Of a stretch of 6,365 bases of DNA, positions 1 through 6,365 are shown piece after piece (position 1 is the stretch's first letter; every line of letters begins with the position of its first letter). The stretch comes from Thermoleophilaceae bacterium. GTDB taxonomy: Bacteria > Actinomycetota > Thermoleophilia > Solirubrobacterales > JACPNS01. Position numbers and translations under genes: made by a program. Under the pieces are notes generated by a model. It saw only the letters and a list, made by a program, of their open reading frames with translations, was not told the origin of the DNA and made no database searches. Location of the stretch: positions 1 to 6,365 of the forward strand of contig JAEMRJ010000121.1 of assembly GCA_016463365.1 (NCBI GenBank), written 5' to 3'.

Positions 1-193
1 CGTCGATGAAGAAGGGCTGGGTGATGTCGATATTGAGAAAGTCGAAATCTGCCGATCTGATGTGGGCAATGTTTTCGAGTGAGCCAGTCTCGAGATTGTC
101 AACGCATACGACGCGATTTCCGCGCTCCAGGAGTGCGTCGCAAAGGTGAGACCCGAGAAAGCCGGCACCGCCGGTGACAAGACAGACAGACAT
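1..193 (-). CDS. NAD-dependent sugar-nucleotide epimerase/decarboxylase, probably UDP-glucuronate decarboxylase; N-terminus only
   Basis: This is the first 64 codons of an extended short-chain dehydrogenase/reductase; the rest lies beyond the left edge. Visible are the dinucleotide-binding Rossmann motif TGGAGFLGSHLC (residues 7-18), and after strand beta-2 an acidic residue (Asp32 in VDNLETGS) typical of NAD preference. The pattern FDFLNIDITQPFF follows. The HDVTEP-like spacing after the Rossmann fold resembles UDP-glucuronate decarboxylase (UDP-xylose synthase), a cytoplasmic enzyme supplying UDP-xylose for surface polysaccharide. dTDP-glucose dehydratase or UDP-galactose epimerase remain possible, because the catalytic YxxxK and substrate-binding parts are not present. 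The ATG at 191-193 puts the Rossmann strand at residue 3, as usual for the family. No clear Shine-Dalgarno sequence precedes it. It is divergent from the gene at 257. Confidence 0.88.
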   Translation of the reverse strand, partial: MSVCLVTGGAGFLGSHLCDALLERGNRVVCVDNLETGSLENIAHIRSADFDFLNIDITQPFFID

Positions 194-256
194 GATGAAT
201 TCAACTGTAACGCCAATGCTTCCGCGTCCTGAGAGGCCGCCCGAAGTGCAAGCCTG
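194..256. promoter_or_regulatory. Divergent intergenic region between the epimerase and the membrane-protein gene
   Basis: These 63 bases separate two divergent start codons, so promoters for both genes should lie here or overlap the coding starts. On the minus strand, TACAGT (complement of 204-209) fits an actinobacterial -10 element (TANNNT) and sits 10 nt before the epimerase ATG, implying a very short leader. I see no matching -35 box, no clear plus-strand promoter, and no strong ribosome binding site for the gene at 257. The assignment rests on position and one degenerate hexamer. Confidence 0.3.
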
Positions 257-1330
257 ATGGCCGCAAACTCTTCGCGAAAACGCAACTCGGGCGGATCAGC
301 ACCGCTGCCGATCTCCGCACTGCCCCTTCCGATGGATGAGGCGCCAGCGCCGGAGGAATCCGACGCGCCCGCGCTCCCGATCAACAGCTCCGGAGAGCTC
401 ACCCCAGCCCAGCGTGCGCGCCTTGGCCTTGACATCTATGGCGATGATCCGGCGCCCACTCCCGTGACCAACGGAAACGGAAACGGAAACGGCAGCCCGC
501 CCGCCGCGCCGTCAAACTCGCACCCGACCGAGTTCGGCTTTTCCGAGATCGACCCGTTCGTCGAGCCCGATCTCCCCAGCACGCCAGAACCGCGACTGGC
601 ACCCGTCAGGTCCACGCCGCAGCAATCGGCCGCCACTCCTGCCGCAGCGCAGGTGCGGCAGCCCGCCAGAAAGCAGTCGATTGACGAACGCGACGGCACG
701 CCGCAGATGGACCGCGACCGCAAAGTCCTCACCTACGGCGTCTCCTGGACGTTCTTCTGCCTTTTTGTCACGGCCGCGATTTCGTTTTCCAGCATCTTCG
801 CCAACACCGCCAGCGGACCCACGCCGGGCACGTTTGTCCCGGCGATGGTCTCGATCCTGATCGGCTGGGTGATCGTTTTCGTCGCGCGCAACATGGGTCC
901 CAACTGGGGTTGGCTGATGCTGATCCCAGCCGTGATACTCGTGCTCGGGCCGTTCTTCTACACCTCCTGGCGACTGGGCCAGCTACAGAATGAGGCTCGC
1001 GCCTACCTCAGCACCGGCGCTGCCGAGTCAGGGATCGACATCGACGCAAGCACCATCGTCTCCGAAACGATCAACACCCCGCAGGGGTGCTTCGCCTTCA
1101 CGAAGATCCGCGACAGCGGCGACGTCACCATCGATGTCGTCACCTACGCCCCGGCAACTGCCCAGCAGCAGGCCACGATGGCGCTCACGCCGCGCTTCGC
1201 CCGGCGCGTCGAACCCGGTGGCACGCGGGCCAACCAGAGAACCTTCACGCTCGAAAACGGAACGCTACCGGTGGTCGTCGAAGAGCGGCTTTCGCCGCCG
1301 ATCGACTGCGCCAACGCCGGCGGTCTCTAA
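257..1330 (+). CDS. Unrecognised membrane protein: disordered Pro/Ala-rich N-terminus, three TM helices, extracytoplasmic C-terminal domain
   Basis: I do not recognise a family for this 357-residue protein. Residues 1-150 are rich in Pro, Ala, Ser and acidic residues and look disordered. They contain an (Asn-Gly)4 run (72-79) and one more ordered-looking stretch, LTPAQRARLGLDIYGDD (about 48-64). A basic/acidic patch MDRDRK (151-156) precedes three hydrophobic helices at about 157-182, 190-210 and 216-237. By the positive-inside rule the N-terminus is cytoplasmic and the last 120 residues face outward. That C-terminal domain has two cysteines (278 and 351) that could form a disulphide, and alternating beta-like segments such as DVTIDVVTY and TLPVVVEERL. 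It is followed by a hairpin terminator and is probably monocistronic. The ATG at 257 is the first start in frame, and a later start within the disordered region cannot be excluded. Confidence 0.8.
   Translation: MAANSSRKRNSGGSAPLPISALPLPMDEAPAPEESDAPALPINSSGELTPAQRARLGLDIYGDDPAPTPVTNGNGNGNGSPPAAPSNSHPTEFGFSEIDPFVEPDLPSTPEPRLAPVRSTPQQSAATPAAAQVRQPARKQSIDERDGTPQMDRDRKVLTYGVSWTFFCLFVTAAISFSSIFANTASGPTPGTFVPAMVSILIGWVIVFVARNMGPNWGWLMLIPAVILVLGPFFYTSWRLGQLQNEARAYLSTGAAESGIDIDASTIVSETINTPQGCFAFTKIRDSGDVTIDVVTYAPATAQQQATMALTPRFARRVEPGGTRANQRTFTLENGTLPVVVEERLSPPIDCANAGGL
470..493 (+). repeat. Hexanucleotide tandem repeat encoding (Asn-Gly)4
   Basis: Four consecutive hexamers AACGGA (the last AACGGC) encode Asn-Gly four times, residues 72-79 of the membrane protein at 257. 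Copy-number change here would keep the frame and only lengthen a flexible linker. Confidence 0.85.
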
Positions 1331-1338
1331 CGCCTCCA

Positions 1339-1356
1339 GCGGCCGGATCCGGCCGC
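1339..1356 (+). terminator. GC-rich hairpin after the membrane-protein gene
   Basis: GCGGCCGGATCCGGCCGC is a perfect 18-base palindrome starting 9 bases after the stop codon at 1328-1330. It can fold as a 7-bp all-GC stem (GCGGCCG/CGGCCGC) with a GATC loop. It is followed by AAAAGC rather than a T run, so it is not a classical intrinsic terminator. U-poor hairpins directly behind stop codons are common in actinobacteria. It would separate this gene from the mutase operon. Its symmetry would also suit a DNA-binding site. Confidence 0.6.
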
Positions 1357-1393
1357 AAAAGCACTCAGACATCGAACATTCGTCCAGGTCGGG

Positions 1394-1406
1394 CGCAAAC
1401 TTTGCG
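1394..1406. promoter_or_regulatory. Inverted repeat CGCAAA-C-TTTGCG upstream of the mutase gene, candidate operator
   Basis: The sequence shows a perfect 6-bp inverted repeat with a one-base centre, 49 bp upstream of the mutase ATG. Its TTTGC/GCAAA halves resemble the sites of the RamB/PrpR/PccR (short-chain fatty acyl-CoA) regulators. These control acetate and propionate genes in corynebacteria, mycobacteria and Rhodobacter through TTTGCAAA-like sequences. A related CGCAAATTGC lies upstream of the carboxylase gene (5993-6002). No regulator gene is in the window, so the assignment is an inference from motif and location. Confidence 0.4.
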
Positions 1407-1437
1407 TGGGCGAATCGGTGGATCCGGGATGGGGCGT

Positions 1438-1450
1438 TGATCTAGGATCA
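1438..1450 (+). promoter_or_regulatory. Start region of the mutase gene: inverted repeat with a possible -10 box and Shine-Dalgarno
   Basis: TGATC-TAG-GATCA is a 5-bp inverted repeat immediately before the mutase start. Within it, AGGA (1444-1447) is a plausible Shine-Dalgarno site 8 nt from the ATG at 1456, and it supports this start. The same bases (TAGGAT, 1443-1448) also fit an actinobacterial -10 element ending 7 nt before the ATG, which would give a leaderless mRNA. The two readings exclude each other, and the sequence does not decide between them. Confidence 0.35.
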
Positions 1451-1455
1451 GACCC

Positions 1456-3093
<1,638 letters not shown>

Positions 3094-3116
3094 GTCTCTG
3101 GGCGAAAGCCTGAAGC

Positions 3117-3590
3117 ATGATCACTGCGCTCACGATGTACACCCTTGCGACGGCGATCCATGTCATCTTCGTCGTCTCATTCCTCGCCCCGGCCGGCGCA
3201 TTCAGCGTGATCGGGCCGATGGCCAGAGATAACCCGCCGCACGCCATCTTCGCATTGAAGGTCAACAAGAAGATCTACGAGACCCTGATCCTGCCGGGCG
3301 TGCTCGTGATCTGGCTGACCGGGATCTACCAGTCCGCGGACGGCGGATTCGCCGGTGACGATCTCTGGCTGTGGATCAGTGTCGGCCTGTTCGCGCTTTC
3401 AAGCATCGCTGCGGTGTTCGTGCTCTATCCGGCGGTCAAATTCGTGCTCGCCGAACTCGAGGCCAGGACCGAGCCCGGTCCGCCGTCAGAGGCATCGCAG
3501 TCGAAGCTGAAGATGATGGGCAAGATCGGCCCGCTGATGGGCATCAACATGATCGTCATCACCTTCCTGATGGTCGCCCAGCCCTTCTAG
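3117..3590 (+). CDS. DUF2269-like four-helix membrane protein (first copy)
   Basis: This small integral membrane protein of 157 residues has four predicted helices at about 7-33, 53-72, 82-108 and 133-154. Its layout resembles DUF2269-type proteins: a His in helix 1 (His15), a bend-rich loop, and helix 2 ending in WLTGIYQ (66-72). No biochemical function is established for such proteins that I can name. The loop between helices 3 and 4 is hydrophilic (EARTEPGPPSEASQSK). It starts 23 nt after the mutase stop and ends 10 nt before the next gene, so it is probably co-transcribed. No good Shine-Dalgarno is visible; the ATG at 3117 is preferred, and an ATG at 3135 is possible. The LTGIYQ motif recurs in the protein at 4004, which marks the two as paralogues. 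Confidence 0.85.
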   Translation: MITALTMYTLATAIHVIFVVSFLAPAGAFSVIGPMARDNPPHAIFALKVNKKIYETLILPGVLVIWLTGIYQSADGGFAGDDLWLWISVGLFALSSIAAVFVLYPAVKFVLAELEARTEPGPPSEASQSKLKMMGKIGPLMGINMIVITFLMVAQPF

Positions 3591-3600
3591 GCTCGGCGGC

Positions 3601-3999
3601 GTGGCTGAGCTTCCAGACAACTACGCAGTTGCAAGCGGCTTCGCGGCGGGCTCCTCGGCTGAACTCTGGGCGAAGGTCAGCGACCTCGAGAACTGGCCGG
3701 TGGTCTTCCCGGGCTGGATCGCATCGATCGTGTTCGACGACGACCGCTTCACCGCGACCGGCCCGTCAAAAGAGAAGTACGACCTCTACGTCCATTCAGA
3801 CTCCGAGCACCACGCGCTCGATGTCGAGACCGTGGACGAGCTCGGAAGCGCCGACACGCTCAAGTTGCGCATCATGGACATTCCCGGCGGTTGCCTGGTC
3901 GTGGTCGCCCATGGAAAGCTCAGCGGTACATCGCCAGAGGCCTGGGCGCGCAAGCGCGATGCGGTGGCGGCGGGGCTGTCTGAGCTCTCCTTAGACTGA
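3601..3999 (+). CDS. SRPBCC (START/Bet v 1-like) superfamily protein
   Basis: This 132-residue soluble protein has the usual features of the SRPBCC ligand-binding fold. A beta strand (YAVASGFAAG, 8-17) is followed by the helix-grip segment SSAELWAKVSDLENWPVVFPGW (18-39), alternating strands, and a C-terminal helix (about 111-130). Proteins of this fold bind hydrophobic ligands or act as cyclases, dehydratases or lipid carriers. No catalytic set is evident here, so the ligand is unknown. The start is GTG at 3601, 10 nt after the previous stop, and no nearby ATG gives the complete fold. The stop at 3997-3999 is only 4 nt before the next ATG, suggesting translational coupling. It is placed between two paralogous membrane proteins, so a partnership with them is plausible. 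Confidence 0.8.
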   Translation: MAELPDNYAVASGFAAGSSAELWAKVSDLENWPVVFPGWIASIVFDDDRFTATGPSKEKYDLYVHSDSEHHALDVETVDELGSADTLKLRIMDIPGGCLVVVAHGKLSGTSPEAWARKRDAVAAGLSELSLD

Positions 4000-4003
4000 T
4001 TTC

Positions 4004-4444
4004 ATGATTTCCCCGCTCGCCGCGCTGTATGACATCAGCCTCGGCATTCACCAGATAACCGGCCTCGGGCTGATCCTGCTCGCCGTCGCGATCACCGTTG
4101 TGTCTGTGCTCTCGCGCAATGAGACCCCGGTGATCGAATACGGCCTGCGCTTCAAGGTCGTGGCATACCCGTTGATCACGCTCGTCGTGCTCACCGGGAT
4201 CTACCAGCTGATCGAGCTGAACGAAAAGTTCTTCCAGGGCTGGGTGGTCGGAGCCACGTGTCTTGGCATCGGTTACATGGGTGTTCTAGACGGCGCCTGG
4301 ACGCCACTTGCCCGCAAGATCCTTTCCGGCGAGCTCGAGGGCAAAGAACTTGCGCAGGCCAAGACCCGGGCGATCACGCTGGGCGTCGCTCTGATGCTGA
4401 TGATCATCGGTGCCACGGGCATGATGGAGTCGGCGACCGGCTAG
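4004..4444 (+). CDS. DUF2269-like four-helix membrane protein (second copy)
   Basis: This 146-residue integral membrane protein has helices at about 12-36, 48-70, 78-96 and 122-141. It shares its plan with the protein at 3117: a His in helix 1 (His16 versus His15), helix 2 ending in VLTGIYQ (62-68), and a hydrophilic loop between helices 3 and 4 ([18 protein letters not shown]). At DNA level the LTGIYQ codons are 17 of 18 identical between the copies (3315-3332 and 4190-4207), while the rest has diverged strongly. The ATG is 4 nt after the preceding stop. Function is unknown. A channel, a transporter half or a haem-linked protein cannot be told apart from sequence alone. The two copies may form a heterodimer. 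Confidence 0.85.
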   Translation: MISPLAALYDISLGIHQITGLGLILLAVAITVVSVLSRNETPVIEYGLRFKVVAYPLITLVVLTGIYQLIELNEKFFQGWVVGATCLGIGYMGVLDGAWTPLARKILSGELEGKELAQAKTRAITLGVALMLMIIGATGMMESATG

Positions 4445-4497
4445 AAACCTCGATTGCGGCGGAAGGGTCGGCAGGACGACCAGCGAAGTCCTACGCG

Positions 4498-5088
4498 ATG
4501 CCCGCTTACGAGATTTCACGCACCCTGGTCAAATCACAGCCCGAAGTCTGGGCCGAGATCGAGAAGGTCGAACGCCTTGCAGAGCTGCTTGGCGACGACG
4601 CGATCTCAATCACTCGGTCCGAGCCGGAATCCACGATCGAGTGGCAGGGCTCTTCTGCCAGCGGAACGATCGAGATCGCCGCGTCCGGATGGGGCACGAA
4701 GGTCAGTTTGAAGACTGAGGTTTCTGCCCAGGAACCCGCGGCGGTCGTCGAGCCAGAGCCAGAGCCCGTGCCCGAGCCGGAACCAGAGCCAGAGCCCGAG
4801 CCGGAGCCCGTCGCGGAGGTCGAGAGCACTCCCCCCGCCAAGATCGGCTTCTGGGCGAAGATGAAATTGAAATTCTCCGGCCCGGCGCCTGAGCCGGTGG
4901 CCGTCGTGGAGCCCGAGCCCGAGCCAGAGCCCGAGCCAGAGCCCGAGCCGGAAGCGGTCGTAGAGCCCGAACCGGAGCCGGAATCAGAACCCGAGCCGAC
5001 CCCCGAACCGATCGACTACGAGGCGCGCATGAGCGCCCTGCTCGACCACCTCGGCTCAGCGCACAAGCGCCCGTTCGTCAACGCCTGA
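4498..5088 (+). CDS. SRPBCC-like N-terminal domain with two Glu-Pro-rich tracts
   Basis: This is a 196-residue protein in four parts. Residues 1-75 look like a shortened SRPBCC domain: strand YEISRTLV, helix [20 protein letters not shown] aligning with the SSAELWAKVSDLE segment of the protein at 3601, then strands ending in [13 protein letters not shown]. Two Glu-Pro tracts (about 85-104 and 138-171) flank a basic, amphipathic insert [14 protein letters not shown] (115-128). A C-terminal helix-like tail, [20 protein letters not shown] (174-193), closes the protein. There is no signal peptide or membrane helix. Glu-Pro repeats form stiff extended rods, so this may be a spacer tethering the SRPBCC domain to a membrane or partner. 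The ATG at 4498 is chosen because upstream extension would overlap the previous gene in another frame. It lies 53 nt after that gene. The stop abuts the convergent channel gene. Confidence 0.78.
   Translation: MPAYEISRTLVKSQPEVWAEIEKVERLAELLGDDAISITRSEPESTIEWQGSSASGTIEIAASGWGTKVSLKTEVSAQEPAAVVEPEPEPVPEPEPEPEPEPEPVAEVESTPPAKIGFWAKMKLKFSGPAPEPVAVVEPEPEPEPEPEPEPEAVVEPEPEPESEPEPTPEPIDYEARMSALLDHLGSAHKRPFVNA
4750..4809 (+). repeat. Glu-Pro hexanucleotide repeat tract 1
   Basis: This is a degenerate tandem array of six-base units (GAGCCN/GAACCN paired codons) encoding mostly Glu-Pro, with one Val-Pro, in residues 85-104 of the protein at 4498. Units vary at third codon positions, so the dipeptide is conserved more strictly than the DNA. 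Confidence 0.85.
4909..5010 (+). repeat. Glu-Pro hexanucleotide repeat tract 2
   Basis: The second and longer Glu-Pro array covers residues 138-171, interrupted by Ala-Val-Val, Ser and Thr-Pro units. The higher-order block VVEPEPEP occurs once at the head of tract 1 and twice here. This points to segmental duplication in addition to slippage. Confidence 0.85.
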
Positions 5089-5094
5089 TCAGGC
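5083..5094. other. Palindrome carrying the abutting stop codons of two convergent genes
   Basis: GCCTGATCAGGC is a perfect 12-base palindrome. TGA at 5086-5088 ends the plus-strand gene, and TCA at 5089-5091 is the TGA of the minus-strand channel gene, so there is no intergenic base. It could form a small 4-bp hairpin on either strand, too weak to be a confident bidirectional terminator. Confidence 0.7.
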
Positions 5095-5952
5095 CTTCTC
5101 GGCTTCTTCCTCGATTCGCCGCAGCGCGTCGAGGTCGCTGTCAATCTGGTTTAGGTGCTCGCGCACCTGATTCATCCGTTCGTGAATTGCCATCCGCGCT
5201 GCTTCCTGGTCTGAGATCGTGTGCTCCTCGTCGGCCAGCTCGGCCTCGACGCGACGCAGCTCTTCGGCGCGAGCCTCTTCCATCGAGTTCAGGACTATTC
5301 CGATGAACAGGTTGAATACGAGGAAACTCGCGAGCAGCACATAGGACACGTAGAAGGGCACCGCCCAGTCGCTCACCTCGCGCCCTCTCGCGATGAATTC
5401 AGGCAGGCCCTCAAGCGTCAGCACCTGGAACATTGTGAGCATCGCTTCACCGACGTTCCCGAACTGCGCCGGGTCGCCCTCGTGAAATATCACCCAGCCG
5501 ACCATCGCGTAGACGTACACGAGCATCAGCGATGCCAATGCCAGCGATGACAGCCCCGGAATCGACCGGCCCACGGCATTGACGAGCACGCGCAGATCCG
5601 GGAGCAGTCGGAAGAGCCTGGTGACCCGCAACAGCCGCACCATTCGGATCAGCGTCGCGTTCTCGCGCAGGCCGGGCACGAAGCCGACGGCCACGATCAC
5701 GAAGTCAAAGTCGTTCCAGCCGCTCTTGAAGAATTTCAGCGGATGCTTGCCGTATGCGGTGATGCGGATCGCGAGCTCGACGACGTAATACCCGAAGCAC
5801 AGCTCGTTGAGCAGCGTCAGCAGATCGTTGTGCTGCTCGTCCAGTGCCGGAAAGGTTTCGAGGCCCAGCACGACGGCATTGGCGAGGATCACGCCGACCG
5901 TCAGCCAGTCGAACCATTGAGCCTCACTTGTCTTTTTCGCCCAGGCGACCAT
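5089..5952 (-). CDS. One-domain voltage-gated cation channel (bacterial Nav/Cav family)
   Basis: This 287-residue protein has the six-helix plan of NaChBac-type channels, close to their usual 260-290 residues. S1 is [20 protein letters not shown] (14-33), S2 about 44-67, and S3 is [12 protein letters not shown] (79-90). The voltage sensor S4 has arginines at 103, 106, 109, 112 and 115, every third residue. S5 is about 134-156, the pore helix and filter [12 protein letters not shown] 175-186, and S6 about 197-222. A charged C-terminal coiled coil (about 225-287) should hold the tetramer. The filter TLEGLPE (179-185) has Gly where sodium channels have Ser, Leu in place of the usual Trp, and an extra Glu, suggesting calcium or mixed selectivity. 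I chose the ATG at 5950-5952 because S1 then starts near residue 12. Upstream in-frame codons would overlap the divergent carboxylase gene and add no channel-like sequence. Confidence 0.92.
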   Translation of the reverse strand: MVAWAKKTSEAQWFDWLTVGVILANAVVLGLETFPALDEQHNDLLTLLNELCFGYYVVELAIRITAYGKHPLKFFKSGWNDFDFVIVAVGFVPGLRENATLIRMVRLLRVTRLFRLLPDLRVLVNAVGRSIPGLSSLALASLMLVYVYAMVGWVIFHEGDPAQFGNVGEAMLTMFQVLTLEGLPEFIARGREVSDWAVPFYVSYVLLASFLVFNLFIGIVLNSMEEARAEELRRVEAELADEEHTISDQEAARMAIHERMNQVREHLNQIDSDLDALRRIEEEAEKA

Positions 5953-5974
5953 TGGAGCGCACGATTCTTTCAGA

Positions 5975-5992
5975 ACCGAGGAATTCCTCGGT
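5975..5992. promoter_or_regulatory. Perfect 18-bp palindrome between the channel and carboxylase genes, candidate operator
   Basis: ACCGAGGAATTCCTCGGT reads the same on both strands. It lies 22 bp upstream of the channel ATG and 35 bp upstream of the carboxylase ATG, in a 75-bp divergent intergenic region. This position suits a dimeric repressor or activator acting on either promoter. As RNA it could form a 7-bp stem with an AATT loop in the channel leader. On the minus strand a weak TTGCGA lies 17 bp from TCTGAA, with the palindrome almost exactly filling the spacer. That promoter match is poor. Confidence 0.5.
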
Positions 5993-6017
5993 CGCAAATT
6001 GCAGAGTCGCATATGAT
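5993..6017 (+). promoter_or_regulatory. Putative carboxylase promoter region: CGCAAATTGC site and TATGAT -10 box
   Basis: TATGAT (6012-6017) is one base from the TATAAT consensus and fits TANNNT. It ends 10 nt before the ATG at 6028, so transcription would start within a few bases of that codon, giving a leaderless or nearly leaderless mRNA. Just upstream, CGCAAATTGC (5993-6002) shares the CGCAAA half and the TTGC half with the inverted repeat at 1394-1406. No good -35 box is visible. Confidence 0.4.
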
Positions 6018-6027
6018 TGCGCCCCCA

Positions 6028-6365
6028 ATGAGACAGAAAGTTCCCGAGACATACGAAGAGAAGCTCGAGCAACTCGATGAGCTGCGCGCCAGCGCGCACC
6101 ACGACGAGACCGCGATCGAGAAGCAGCACGCCAAAGGCAAGCTCACCGCACGCGAGCGTGTTCACAAGCTGCTCGACCCGGGATCGTTTCAAGAGGTCGA
6201 CACCTTCGTTCGTCACCGCACCTACGAATTCTCAATGGAGAAGAACCGTCCGTGGGGCGACGCAGTCGTCACCGGGCACGGGCTGATCGACGGCCGACCG
6301 GTCTGCGTCTTCTCTCAGGACTTCACCGTCTTCGGCGGCTCGCTCGGCGAAGTGATGAGCGAGAA
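6028..6365 (+). CDS. pccB: Propionyl-CoA carboxylase beta subunit (acyl-CoA carboxylase carboxyltransferase), N-terminal part
   Basis: The first 112 codons of a carboxyltransferase subunit are present; the gene continues past the right edge. Family blocks are [19 protein letters not shown] (residues 36-54), FVRHRTYEF (59-67), [20 protein letters not shown] (77-96) and [13 protein letters not shown] (97-109). Together they match actinobacterial biotin-dependent propionyl/acetyl-CoA carboxylase beta chains. The enzyme transfers carboxyl from carboxybiotin to propionyl-CoA, yielding methylmalonyl-CoA, the substrate pool of the mutase encoded at 1456. Substrate range (propionyl versus acetyl or longer) cannot be fixed from the N-terminus. 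An in-frame ATG at 6013 would add five residues but lies inside the likely -10 box, so 6028 is preferred. There is no Shine-Dalgarno for either. The biotinylated alpha subunit is not in the window. Confidence 0.92.
   Translation, partial: MRQKVPETYEEKLEQLDELRASAHHDETAIEKQHAKGKLTARERVHKLLDPGSFQEVDTFVRHRTYEFSMEKNRPWGDAVVTGHGLIDGRPVCVFSQDFTVFGGSLGEVMSE

Noticed and set aside
990..1445. Overlapping plus-strand open frames within the end of the membrane-protein gene
   Set aside because: They are Arg/Ser/Pro-rich out-of-frame readings of a gene with clear membrane helices, and they run through the terminator hairpin without domain content.
4473..4492. Small hairpin AGGAC...GTCCT just before the 4498 start as a translation switch
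   Set aside because: Five base pairs with a 10-base loop is within chance expectation in this GC-rich sequence, and no ribosome binding site is clearly masked.
4258..4497. Upstream extension of the Glu-Pro gene to an ATG inside the preceding membrane-protein gene
   Set aside because: The extension overlaps 187 bases of a convincing membrane protein in another frame and reads as a basic, Arg/His-rich shadow. The SRPBCC-like strand starts right at the ATG of 4498.
4506..4841. Minus-strand open frame with a Gly-Ser repeat
   Set aside because: The Gly-Ser run is simply the reverse reading of the Glu-Pro codons, and the frame lies wholly inside the plus-strand gene.
4750..5010. TonB-like energy-coupling protein because of the Glu-Pro tracts
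   Set aside because: There is no N-terminal membrane anchor and no C-terminal TonB domain, and a Gram-positive-type actinobacterium would not be expected to need one.
5953..6216. N-terminal extension of the channel on the minus strand (88 more codons)
   Set aside because: It would overlap the pccB coding sequence, which matches its family from the first residues. It adds no channel-like sequence, and S1 sits correctly relative to the ATG at 5950-5952.

Overview
The window looks like chromosomal DNA of a high-GC actinobacterium. The heteromeric-type methylmalonyl-CoA mutase large subunit, the actinobacterial-style acyl-CoA carboxylase beta subunit, the Glu-Pro-rich SRPBCC-like protein and weak or absent Shine-Dalgarno sites would fit Thermoleophilia/Solirubrobacterales. 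That placement is an inference from gene style and base composition, not something proved here. I see no mobile elements, RNA genes or CRISPR arrays, and no gene-free stretch longer than about 130 bases.

Layout. (1) Positions 1-193, minus strand: the N-terminus of an NAD-dependent sugar-nucleotide epimerase/decarboxylase, most like UDP-glucuronate decarboxylase, running off the left edge. (2) 257-1330, plus strand, divergent from it: an unrecognised protein with a long disordered N-terminus, three membrane helices and a C-terminal extracytoplasmic domain, closed by a strong GC hairpin at 1339-1356. (3) 1456-5088, plus strand: a five-gene run with gaps of 23, 10, 4 and 53 nt. It begins with the catalytic large subunit of a B12-dependent methylmalonyl-CoA mutase. 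Then come two alternating pairs of a four-helix DUF2269-like membrane protein and an SRPBCC-like protein. The second SRPBCC-like protein is short and carries two long Glu-Pro tracts. (4) 5089-5952, minus strand: a one-domain voltage-gated cation channel of the bacterial Nav/Cav family, whose stop codon directly abuts the stop of the convergent plus-strand gene. (5) From 6028, plus strand, divergent from the channel: the start of the propionyl-CoA carboxylase beta subunit, running off the right edge.

Working together. The carboxylase makes methylmalonyl-CoA from propionyl-CoA, and the mutase converts it to succinyl-CoA. The two ends of the window therefore share the propionate / odd-chain / branched-chain degradation pathway. 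The mutase lacks the B12-binding domain, and its small subunit is not in the window, so it must be encoded elsewhere. A perfect inverted repeat (CGCAAA-C-TTTGCG) lies upstream of the mutase, and a partial copy of it lies upstream of the carboxylase. It resembles the TTTGC-type sites of RamB/PrpR/PccR regulators and may co-regulate them.

The least ordinary parts are the duplicated membrane-plus-SRPBCC cassette with its Glu-Pro-rich member, and the channel. The channel's selectivity filter (TLEGLPE) differs from the sodium-channel TLESW type in a way that suggests calcium permeability. No complete, clearly new defence or biosynthetic system is visible.
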